A stretch of DNA of 64,000 nt from RUG100 sp963542695. GTDB lineage: Bacteria; Bacillota; Clostridia; Peptostreptococcales; Anaerovoracaceae. Positions 50,298 through 57,817 of this stretch are shown piece by piece. The notes beneath the pieces are model-generated. The model made no database searches and had not been told where the DNA came from. It saw only the letters and a program-made list of their open reading frames with translations. The position numbers and the translations under genes are program-made. The stretch spans positions 62,001 to 126,000 of the forward strand of contig CAUTYX010000001.1 of the NCBI GenBank assembly GCA_963542695.1, in the 5' to 3' direction. The stretch's first letter is position 1; each line of letters begins with the position of its first letter.

Positions 50298-51254
50298 TTA
50301 GCGTAGGCGGATAGAAACTTCGCCGGTGGAAAGGGTACGTTTTTCTCCATGGATCATTTCCACAATTAATTCGCCGTCTTGATTGATATCCAGCGCCGTA
50401 GCGGCTTCCGGCGGGGCATCCATGGAAGGGAAGATGTTGATTTCTTTTCCCAGTAACATGGAACGATTGCGATATTCTGTGATAAACTGGCGATTCTCAA
50501 TAGAATCGACAATATCAAGGAAGTTGTCGATAATCTTGGCTGCCAGTTTGCCTCTTGGGACGTTACCACCTAAAGAGCCGGGATTGGCTCCTGCATCCGG
50601 GGGAAAATCTTCTGTCCGACAGTTGATTCCGACACCAACAACGATGCGATGGATTTGACCGGTTTCAAAGTCGGAAATGGCTTCTGTAAGGATGCCGCAC
50701 ACTTTTTTGTCTTCTATGTACACATCGTTGACCCATTTGATAGAAGAGGATAGACCGGTAATCTCATCAATGGCTTTAGAAACGGCAACGGCAATGGCAG
50801 CCGTAACTAAAACCGCCTTACTGACATCGAAGGTGGGCTCAATAATGATGCTCATATAAAGGCCGGTGTCCTTGGGAGAGTAAAAGCTTCTGCCGCGGCG
50901 ACCTCTACCGGCCGTTTGTTCTGAAGCAATAACTGTGGTTCCGTGGATTGCTTCCTCTAAGGCCATGGCGGCGGCCACTTTGTTGGTGGAGTCCACAGTG
51001 GTGCGAACGACTACCGGAACCCGATGACGAAGGTGCGGCAAAACAGATTCCGTAGAAAGAATATCACTGGTAGCCGCTAAGGTATATCCCTTATTGGTAG
51101 TGGCGGTGATTTTATGACCGTCTTCTTTGAGACCGTTGATGGCTTTCCATATGGCTGTTCTTGACACACCAATACTCTCTGCCAGAGCAGCTCCGGAGAG
51201 AGGAGTATCTTTGTGGGATTCCAACTCTTTTAGTACTTTTTGTTTTGTGTTCAT
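50298..51254 (-). CDS. birA: bifunctional biotin-[acetyl-CoA-carboxylase] ligase / biotin repressor
   Basis: 318 residues. N-terminal winged helix (about 1-60: LSGAALAESIGVSRTAIWKAINGLKEDGH) is followed by the ligase catalytic domain with the biotinoyl-AMP loop GRGRRGRSFYSP, KWVNDVYIEDKKVCGIL and VGVGINCR, then the C-terminal SH3-like domain. It attaches biotin to carboxylase carrier proteins and can repress biotin genes. It lies 11 bases downstream of a marR gene on the minus strand. Confidence 0.95.
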   Translation of the reverse strand: MNTKQKVLKELESHKDTPLSGAALAESIGVSRTAIWKAINGLKEDGHKITATTNKGYTLAATSDILSTESVLPHLRHRVPVVVRTTVDSTNKVAAAMALEEAIHGTTVIASEQTAGRGRRGRSFYSPKDTGLYMSIIIEPTFDVSKAVLVTAAIAVAVSKAIDEITGLSSSIKWVNDVYIEDKKVCGILTEAISDFETGQIHRIVVGVGINCRTEDFPPDAGANPGSLGGNVPRGKLAAKIIDNFLDIVDSIENRQFITEYRNRSMLLGKEINIFPSMDAPPEAATALDINQDGELIVEMIHGEKRTLSTGEVSIRLR

Positions 51255-51265
51255 GGCTACTTTAC

Positions 51266-51916
51266 CTAGTATTTATCGTCGTCCATTTTGGCAGGTGCTG
51301 CTTCTTGGCGATTGGATTTGGTTAAATTCTCGGAAGCTTTTTCCATTAAAGAACGCATGACATGGATCTGTTCCGGTGTCATGTTTCCATGGAGCACATC
51401 CTGGTACCGCTTTGTAATTCTATCTAAGGCCGGTAACAATGCCTTGCATTTGTCCGTTGTATATAGATTGTAGCGACGGCCATCATCAGGATCGCGGACC
51501 CGTGATACGTATCCACGCTCGACAAGGTGGCGTATGGTGCGCGCCATGGCTCCTTTGTCAAAACGGATACGTCGAGCCAGTTCGTCCTGGTTGATACCTT
51601 CGTTGCGAAGAATCAAAAGCAGCAAAAATGGATTCATTCCCTCTAGTCCTTCGGCCTGGGCTTGGCGACGTAAGTACACCATACTCTGGCGATAAAAAGC
51701 GGAAATGGTGTTGTAAGTATACAAAGTCTGTTCTGTGTAACCGATATCTGAGGCAGTGTCTGCAGAAGAATTTTTTTCCTTTGTTTCGATTGTCTCGCTG
51801 TATTCTTCTCTGTTCTGTTTTGGTTTTCTGCTAAATAGCGTGGTCTTTAACGTGGCTTTTAAAGATTTCTTTTGGCTGCCGGCGGCAACTTTGTTTTTTA
51901 TCGGATGTTCCTTCAT
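51266..51916 (-). CDS. MarR-family transcriptional regulator with long basic N-terminus
   Basis: 216 residues from the ATG at 51916 (AGGGG eight bases upstream). The first 60 residues are charged and probably disordered. The MarR winged helix occupies about 75-190 (NPFLLLLILRNEGINQDELARRIRFDKGAMARTIRHLVERGYVSR, DPDDGRRYNLYTT). Upstream is the direct repeat-rich TTGCTATAGCAACTAT (about 51974-51989), containing the palindrome TTGCTATAGCAA, a plausible autoregulatory operator. It precedes birA in an operon. Ligand unknown. Confidence 0.88.
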   Translation of the reverse strand: MKEHPIKNKVAAGSQKKSLKATLKTTLFSRKPKQNREEYSETIETKEKNSSADTASDIGYTEQTLYTYNTISAFYRQSMVYLRRQAQAEGLEGMNPFLLLLILRNEGINQDELARRIRFDKGAMARTIRHLVERGYVSRVRDPDDGRRYNLYTTDKCKALLPALDRITKRYQDVLHGNMTPEQIHVMRSLMEKASENLTKSNRQEAAPAKMDDDKY

Positions 51917-51973
51917 GCATATCACCCCTTTTTGATGCATAAATTACTGTTCCAAACAGCATTATAAATAGTT

Positions 51974-51985
51974 GCTATAGCAACT
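51974..51985. promoter_or_regulatory. palindrome upstream of marR-birA
   Basis: TTGCTATAGCAA is a perfect 12-bp palindrome about 60 bases before the marR start, within AT-rich promoter DNA (AATAGTTGC and its near complement overlap it). Candidate MarR operator. Confidence 0.45.
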
Positions 51986-52158
51986 ATTATACTGGAAAAA
52001 AGAAGATTGTGTCAATTTTGAAGCTTGATAAATTCCAAAAAAACCCTCGGATTCAGCGTAATTTAAGCTGCTGACGATAGCATACATGTGCTAAAGGGCT
52101 GTTGTTATCCTTGCCGGTAGTATATAATACTCTTAGTATATGGAGCAAAGGAGAGAGT

Positions 52159-52827
52159 ATGATTCTTGAAAAGAAGGACCAGACAGACATCGATGTTAAT
52201 GCCGTTCCCGAACCGTTAAAGGGAATTGCCAGTGAAGCGCAACACTTCATACAGATGAGAAATGTATATCACGCAGCCATTCGAGAAGTGAGTACCAAGC
52301 TGGAAATTTTAGATGATGAGTTTCATGTAAAAAACGACTATACTCCTATTCATCATATGGAAAGCCGTATTAAATCAGTTCCCAGCATCATGGAAAAGCT
52401 GTATCGAAAAGGGCTGGATGTAAATGTAGAATCCATTCAGGAGTTGACCGATATCGCGGGTATTCGAGTTATTTGCAACTATATCGATGACGTATATATG
52501 GTGGCGGATATGTTGGTTGGCCAAGATGATATTCAGCTGATTCGAAAGAGAGATTATATTGCCAATCCGAAAGAAAGCGGATATCGCAGTTTGCATATTA
52601 TCGTAACAGTTCCGGTGTTTTTAACCGAAAGTATCGAGATTACGCCGGTGGAAATTCAGTTTCGAACCATTGCTATGGATACATGGGCCAGTTTGGAGCA
52701 TGAATTAAAATACAAGAGCAAGGGGCAGCTTCCAAAAGATGCACAGGACGAACTGATTCGCTGTGCTACAGACTTGGCAGACATCGATGAACGGATGCAG
52801 CGAATTCATCGTAGCGCCGGAGAATAA
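52159..52827 (+). CDS. small alarmone (p)ppGpp synthetase, RelQ/YjbM type
   Basis: 222 residues from the ATG at 52159 (AAAGGAGAG). A single RelA_SpoT synthetase domain is present (HHMESRIKSVPSIMEKLYRKG, SIQELTDIAGIRVICNYIDDVY, NPKESGYRSLHIIVTVPVF, VEIQFRTIAMDTWASLEHELKYK) with a C-terminal helix and no HD hydrolase, TGS or ACT domains. It makes (p)ppGpp in response to stress. Two genes of unrelated apparent function follow closely. Confidence 0.93.
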   Translation: MILEKKDQTDIDVNAVPEPLKGIASEAQHFIQMRNVYHAAIREVSTKLEILDDEFHVKNDYTPIHHMESRIKSVPSIMEKLYRKGLDVNVESIQELTDIAGIRVICNYIDDVYMVADMLVGQDDIQLIRKRDYIANPKESGYRSLHIIVTVPVFLTESIEITPVEIQFRTIAMDTWASLEHELKYKSKGQLPKDAQDELIRCATDLADIDERMQRIHRSAGE

Positions 52828-52838
52828 GGAGGGGTGGC

Positions 52839-53264
52839 ATGAATTTTTTTAGAGGGAGATATGGAAACGACCAGCTAGGGTGGTTTCTGTTTGTAGCATC
52901 ACTAATCATAGAAATTATCGGAAGAATTACAGGACTACGCTTTATTTACTACATTGGCGTACTTTGTTTCGTGCTGATGTTTGCACGGATGCTGTCTAGA
53001 AATATATACAAGAGGCAGGATGAAAACCAGAAATACTTGCAGATTCGCAATCGATTTCTTAATTGGCGATATTTTCGCAAACAAAAAAAGCAAGGCACCT
53101 ATACTTACAACCAACAGGAACGGAATCGAAACGGAAAAAATGGAACGGTATACTGCTATTACTATTGTCCTCAGTGCAAACAGCAGGTGCGAATTCCTGC
53201 CGGAAAGGGAAATGTAAGGGTGCGCTGCCCCAGATGTGGTGATGTGTTCGATGCCGTTAGCTAA
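52839..53264 (+). CDS. membrane protein with C-terminal zinc ribbon, unknown
   Basis: 141 residues, aaggagg 11 bases after relQ. Two transmembrane helices (about 13-30 and 37-52) precede a basic linker (60-100). The zinc ribbon C-x2-C...C-x2-C (YYCPQCKQQVRIPAG, RVRCPRCGDVFDA) is at the C-terminus. The ribbon resembles MJ0042-type domains. Function unknown; cotranscribed with relQ and nhaC. Confidence 0.7.
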   Translation: MNFFRGRYGNDQLGWFLFVASLIIEIIGRITGLRFIYYIGVLCFVLMFARMLSRNIYKRQDENQKYLQIRNRFLNWRYFRKQKKQGTYTYNQQERNRNGKNGTVYCYYYCPQCKQQVRIPAGKGNVRVRCPRCGDVFDAVS

Positions 53265-53276
53265 AAGGAGTGTTTC

Positions 53277-54734
53277 ATGGAAGAGGAAAACAAAATCAGG
53301 GAGATTCGACACAAAGAAACGAAGGTATGGCATGCCCTGATTACCTTTGGGCTGTTGATGCTGGTTATGGCGGTGTGCATTATCCATTTTAAGGTGGATC
53401 CCCATGTGCCGATGTTTATTGGGGTTATTATTGCTTCTGTTATGGCCTTGTGTCTAGGCTACAAATGGAAAGAAATCGAAGAGTCCATGATGGACGGTAT
53501 CTACCGCGCCTTGCAGGCAGTGGTCATTTTAATTATCATTGGTATTTTAATCGGTGTTTGGATTGTGGGAGGCATTGTACCTTCCATGATTTACTATGGG
53601 CTAAAGCTTTTGTCGCCGGGGATTTTCTTGGTGGCAGCAGTGTTAATATGTTCTATTACATCCCTTGCAACAGGAACTTCCTGGGGAACCATGGGAACCA
53701 TGGGACTGGCCTTAATGGGGATTGCAGTAGGTCTTGGAATACCGGCACCGGCAGCGGCAGGCGCCATTATTTCCGGTGCGTATTTTGGGGACAAAATGTC
53801 GCCACTGTCTGATACCACCAATCTGGCTCCGGCAATGGCCGGCACCGACGTCTTTACCCATATTAAATTCATGATGGTTCCGACTATTATTACCTATGGA
53901 ATTTCTCTTGTAGTCTTTGGAGTTCTCAGCCATCATTATGTTACCAGCGGTGTTGCCGACACCTCGGCAGTACAGGAAATCAGCAACGGTCTAAAAGATA
54001 TGTTTCTGATTCACCCTTTGCTATTGCTGCCACCGGTAATTGTCATTACAGCCGTCGTATTAAAAGTTCCTGCCATTCCGGGTATTACCCTGGGGATTTT
54101 GTCCGGAGCCGTTATCGGGATGATTGCCCAAGGGTCGGATTGTACCTTTGGCGATGTAATGGCTTGTGGTATGAGCGGGTTTGAAAGCCATAGCGGTATC
54201 AAGGCGGTAGATAGTCTGCTGACATCAGGGGGCATTATGAATATGATGTCTTCGGTGGCACTGACCATTATTGCCATGATGTTTGGCGGCATTATGGAAA
54301 AGACAAAGCAGCTGGAAGTGTTGGTTGGAAAACTAATGATGTTGGTAAAAAAGCCGGGTGGACTGGTAACGGTAACAGAAGCTACATGCGTACTTTCCAA
54401 TATTACCATGCCGGAGCAGTATATTTCTTTGGTGGTGCCGGGTCGTATGTACGCCCAAGCCTATAAAGATAGAGGACTTCATCCAAAGACCTTGTCCAAT
54501 GCTCTGGAAAGCGCCGGAACCGTTACTTCCGTATTGGTTCCCTGGAACACCTGCGGTGTATTTATTAAGAGCACCCTAAAGATTAGCACGGGTGCCTACT
54601 GGCCTTTTGCCGTCTTTAACTATTTAATGCCGGTGGTTACGATTTTAATGGCGTATTTGGGGTATACAGTAGCTGATAAGGCCGGCAAGCGATTGGGCTT
54701 TAAGAAAAGCTTTTTCACGAAAAATACGAAATAA
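53277..54734 (+). CDS. nhaC: Na+/H+ antiporter, NhaC family
   Basis: 485 residues with about 11-12 hydrophobic segments. NhaC signatures: SLATGTSWGTMGTMGLALMGIA, GAIISGAYFGDKMSPLSDTTNLAPAMAGTD and NITMPEQYISLVVPGRM. It exchanges cytoplasmic sodium (or an organic substrate, as in NhaC-type malate or amine exchangers) for protons. Last gene of the relQ cluster, followed by a hairpin. Confidence 0.92.
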   Translation: MEEENKIREIRHKETKVWHALITFGLLMLVMAVCIIHFKVDPHVPMFIGVIIASVMALCLGYKWKEIEESMMDGIYRALQAVVILIIIGILIGVWIVGGIVPSMIYYGLKLLSPGIFLVAAVLICSITSLATGTSWGTMGTMGLALMGIAVGLGIPAPAAAGAIISGAYFGDKMSPLSDTTNLAPAMAGTDVFTHIKFMMVPTIITYGISLVVFGVLSHHYVTSGVADTSAVQEISNGLKDMFLIHPLLLLPPVIVITAVVLKVPAIPGITLGILSGAVIGMIAQGSDCTFGDVMACGMSGFESHSGIKAVDSLLTSGGIMNMMSSVALTIIAMMFGGIMEKTKQLEVLVGKLMMLVKKPGGLVTVTEATCVLSNITMPEQYISLVVPGRMYAQAYKDRGLHPKTLSNALESAGTVTSVLVPWNTCGVFIKSTLKISTGAYWPFAVFNYLMPVVTILMAYLGYTVADKAGKRLGFKKSFFTKNTK

Positions 54735-54777
54735 AAAAAATTCATTTGCCTAATGGCATAATTTCAAGGACTACGGC

Positions 54778-54813
54778 TGTCATGGATTATTTTGTCTAAA
54801 ATAATCCATGACA
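54778..54813 (+). terminator. perfect 16-bp hairpin after nhaC
   Basis: TGTCATGGATTATTTT (54778-54793), four-base loop, exact complement 54798-54813. Few T residues follow, so it may be a weak terminator or regulatory palindrome. Confidence 0.5.
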
Positions 54814-54860
54814 TTTACTATATTGTGGTGTATTATAAATGCATACGCTATATATTGTGG
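54813..54860 (+). promoter_or_regulatory. tandem NrdR boxes in the nrdD promoter
   Basis: ATTTACTATATTGTGG (54813-54828) and ACGCTATATATTGTGG (54845-54860) resemble the NrdR box ACACwATATATwGTGT (by my count the second matches 13 of 16 positions, the first fewer). They are spaced 32 bp, about three helical turns, as in known NrdR sites. A TATTAT/TATAAA -10-like stretch lies between them. Confidence 0.65.
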
Positions 54861-54930
54861 AAATGGAAAAAATACCCATAACAATGAAAGCGTGAATAAA
54901 GAAAGAGTTTTAGTGTTTGGAGGATGACCA

Positions 54931-57120
54931 ATGGAACGGGATGTACGCAATAATGTTATTAAGAGAAACGGCGAAGAAGTCTCTTTTAACATAGAAAAGA
55001 TTGTCAATGCTATTACAGCGGCTAATGGGGAAGTGGCGCCAATTCACCAGATGAATGCCTACCAGATTGAAGCCATTGCCGACAATGTAACGAGAAAAAT
55101 CGGCGAAAAGACACGAGCTATTAACGTAGAGGAAATCCAGGATATGGTGGAAACCGGAATCATGGAAATGCGTGGCTACGAAGTGGCTCAAAAATACGTA
55201 AGATATAGATACAAACGAGAAATGGCTCGTAAGACCAATACCACAGACGATGGAATTCTTGCTCTCATCGAACAGACCAACGAAGAGGTAAAACAGGAGA
55301 ACTCCAACAAGAACCCGGTTATCAACTCTACCCAAAGAGATTATATGGCAGGGGAGGTCAGTAAAGATTTGACGAAACGCATCTTGCTGCCGGAAGAAAT
55401 CACCAAGGCGCATGATGAGGGAATTATTCATTTTCATGATTCTGATTACTTTGCCCAGAAAGAACACAACTGCGATTTAATCAACTTGGAAGATATGCTG
55501 CAGAACGGGACTGTTATTAGTGAAACTATGATTGAAAAACCCCATAGCTTTTTTACAGCTTGTAACGTTACAACCCAGATTGTCGCACAGGTGGCTTCCA
55601 ACCAGTACGGCGGCCAGTCCTTTACCTTGGCACATCTGGCACCTTTTGTAGACGTTAGCCGGCAGAAAATCAGAAAAAATGTCATCGCCGAAAGAGAAGA
55701 ATGCGGCGAACCGATGGATATCGGCGTTATCAACCACATTACAGAGCGTCGCCTGCGAGACGAGGTTCGCAGCGGTATTCAGACAATCCAGTATCAGCTG
55801 ATTACCTTGATGACTTGTAACGGGCAGGCTCCTTTTGTAACGATGTTCATGTACCTTGACGAAGTTCCCGAAGGTCGTACCAGAGACGATCTGGCTATGA
55901 TTATTGAAGAAGTTTTGAAACAGCGTATGCAGGGTGTTAAAAACGAAAAAGGTGTTTGGATTACACCGGCCTTTCCAAAGCTGATTTACGTGCTGGATGA
56001 GGATAACATTACAGAAGAAACTCCCTACTGGCATATTACAGAATTGGCGGCCCAGTGTACTGCAAAGAGAATGGTACCGGATTACATTTCGGCCAAGATT
56101 ATGAAAAAGCTAAAACAAGGCGAAGTCTATACCTGCATGGGATGTCGTTCTTTCTTGACAGTAGAAGATTCCCAGCGGAATGAAGACGGAAGCCATAAAT
56201 TCTACGGTCGATTCAATCAGGGGGTTGTAACTATTAACCTGGTAGATGTGGCTTGTACTGCTGAAGGCGATATGAACAAGTTCTGGGAAGTTTTGGAAGA
56301 AAGACTGGAACTGTGTCACCGTGCACTTCGTTGCCGTCACGAACGGTTAAAGGGAACGGTTTCTGATGTGGCGCCGATTTTGTGGCAGTATGGCGCTCTG
56401 GCTCGTTTAAAGAAGGGAGAAGTTATCGACAAATTGCTCTTTAACGGATACTCCACCATTTCTTTAGGTTACGCCGGCTTGTATGAAATGTGCGTTCGCA
56501 TGCTGGGTGTTTCCCATACTACCGATGAAGGCAGAGACTTTGCTTTGGCTGTTATGCAGCGTCTCAATGACAAATGTGCAGAGTGGAAAGCCGCAGAGAA
56601 CATCAGCTATTCTGTATATGGTACACCGATGGAATCCACCACTTACAAATTTGCAAAGTGTTTGCAGCAGCGTTTTGGAACTATTAAAGGAGTAACCGAT
56701 AAAAATTACATTACCAACAGCTACCATGTTCACGTTGCAGAAGAAATCGACGCTTTTAAAAAGCTGCGTTTCGAAGCCGACTTCCAAAAGCTGTCTCCAG
56801 GTGGAGCCATTAGCTATATCGAAGTGCCGGATATGCAAAAAAACATTCCGGCGGTACTGTCTGTTATGAAGTATATCTACAACAACATCATGTACGCAGA
56901 GCTGAATACCAAGAGCGACTACTGTCAGGTTTGCGGATATGACGGCGAAGTAGAAATCAAAGAAGATGAAAACGGCAAGCTGATTTGGAAATGTCCAAAT
57001 TGTGGCAACACCGATCAGGAGCAGTTGTTTGTGGCTCGTCGTACGTGTGGATATATTGGAACCCAGTTCTGGAACCAAGGTCGTACAGAGGAAATAAAGG
57101 ACAGAGTGCTGCATTTGTAA
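54931..57120 (+). CDS. nrdD: anaerobic ribonucleoside-triphosphate reductase
   Basis: 729 residues. An N-terminal ATP-cone (RNVIKRNGEEVSFNIEKIVNAI) is followed by the large catalytic barrel (HFHDSDYFAQKEHNCDLINL, TCMGCRSFL, LNDKCAEWK) and the C-terminal zinc site (CQVCGY...CPNCGN). The glycyl-radical site is in RRTCGYIGTQFWNQGR. It reduces ribonucleotides under anoxia after activation by the radical SAM enzyme NrdG. nrdG is not downstream, as it commonly is, but a terminator and a marR-ABC operon are. Confidence 0.95.
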   Translation: MERDVRNNVIKRNGEEVSFNIEKIVNAITAANGEVAPIHQMNAYQIEAIADNVTRKIGEKTRAINVEEIQDMVETGIMEMRGYEVAQKYVRYRYKREMARKTNTTDDGILALIEQTNEEVKQENSNKNPVINSTQRDYMAGEVSKDLTKRILLPEEITKAHDEGIIHFHDSDYFAQKEHNCDLINLEDMLQNGTVISETMIEKPHSFFTACNVTTQIVAQVASNQYGGQSFTLAHLAPFVDVSRQKIRKNVIAEREECGEPMDIGVINHITERRLRDEVRSGIQTIQYQLITLMTCNGQAPFVTMFMYLDEVPEGRTRDDLAMIIEEVLKQRMQGVKNEKGVWITPAFPKLIYVLDEDNITEETPYWHITELAAQCTAKRMVPDYISAKIMKKLKQGEVYTCMGCRSFLTVEDSQRNEDGSHKFYGRFNQGVVTINLVDVACTAEGDMNKFWEVLEERLELCHRALRCRHERLKGTVSDVAPILWQYGALARLKKGEVIDKLLFNGYSTISLGYAGLYEMCVRMLGVSHTTDEGRDFALAVMQRLNDKCAEWKAAENISYSVYGTPMESTTYKFAKCLQQRFGTIKGVTDKNYITNSYHVHVAEEIDAFKKLRFEADFQKLSPGGAISYIEVPDMQKNIPAVLSVMKYIYNNIMYAELNTKSDYCQVCGYDGEVEIKEDENGKLIWKCPNCGNTDQEQLFVARRTCGYIGTQFWNQGRTEEIKDRVLHL

Positions 57121-57154
57121 AACCGTTCAAAACAATATTACATAATCACTACAC

Positions 57155-57187
57155 AAAACTCCCGATGCAGAATATGTCGGGAGTTTT
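57155..57187 (+). terminator. intrinsic terminator after nrdD
   Basis: AAAACTCCCGA (57155-57165) pairs with TCGGGAGTTTT (57177-57187). Confidence 0.85.
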
Positions 57188-57214
57188 AACTTGTGAAAAA
57201 ACGAAATTGCTTTA

Positions 57215-57271
57215 TTGACAGCATTTCTTTCAGAAGGTATACTTACACGGTAAAATAATTAACATTGTTAA
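57215..57271 (+). promoter_or_regulatory. promoter and palindromic operator of the marR-ABC operon
   Basis: Perfect TTGACA (57215-57220), 17-base spacer, TATACT (57238-57243). Just downstream, TTAACATTGTTAA (57259-57271) is a perfect palindrome overlapping the start region, a likely site for the MarR encoded next. Confidence 0.75.
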
Positions 57272-57337
57272 ATGTTGCTTATGAAAACAAAAATGGTGTA
57301 TATACAGTAAGGTAGAATGTAAAAAAGGAAAGGGGTA

Positions 57338-57817
57338 GTGACGTTGCAGCAAGCAAGGAAACAATTGGAAGAAGAACTGCGGAGAATGCGGCGATTGGAT
57401 TTTCGCGTTCTCTTTGAAGGTACCAATCCGGGAGAGTGGCACCTGTTAAAGGCGTTGAAAACCTGTAAAAAGCAGGGGGAAAACGACAAGGTAAAGGTCT
57501 CTGATTTGGTGCGGCAGGGTACTATGCCGGCGCCGGGAGTATCACGAGCACTGGGACAGGCGGAAAAAAAAGGACTGATCCTCCGTCGTGTTGATGAAGC
57601 GGATCGACGAAATACCCTTGTGGAGTTTACCCCTAAGGGCGAAGACTTGGTAGAAGGCATACAGACCACAATGGATGATTTCTTTGATACAGTATTTTCG
57701 CAGCTTTCTTCTGATGAAATGATGCAGATGAAAAAAGCGGTATCCCATTTGACAGACGTATTGGAAGCAGAATTACAACGAAAAAGACAGGAAAAAAGCA
57801 ATGAGACAAATATTTAA
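57338..57817 (+). CDS. MarR-family regulator of the downstream ABC exporter
   Basis: 159 residues from a GTG at 57338 close to AAAGGAAAGGGG; a TTG two codons on is possible. The MarR fold is visible (EWHLLKALKTCKKQG, VKVSDLVRQGTMPAPGVSRALGQAEKKGLI, EADRRNTLVEFTPKGEDLV). It overlaps the ABC gene by 17 bases. By analogy with similar operons it represses the exporter and is released by a drug or peptide ligand. Confidence 0.9.
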   Translation: MTLQQARKQLEEELRRMRRLDFRVLFEGTNPGEWHLLKALKTCKKQGENDKVKVSDLVRQGTMPAPGVSRALGQAEKKGLILRRVDEADRRNTLVEFTPKGEDLVEGIQTTMDDFFDTVFSQLSSDEMMQMKKAVSHLTDVLEAELQRKRQEKSNETNI

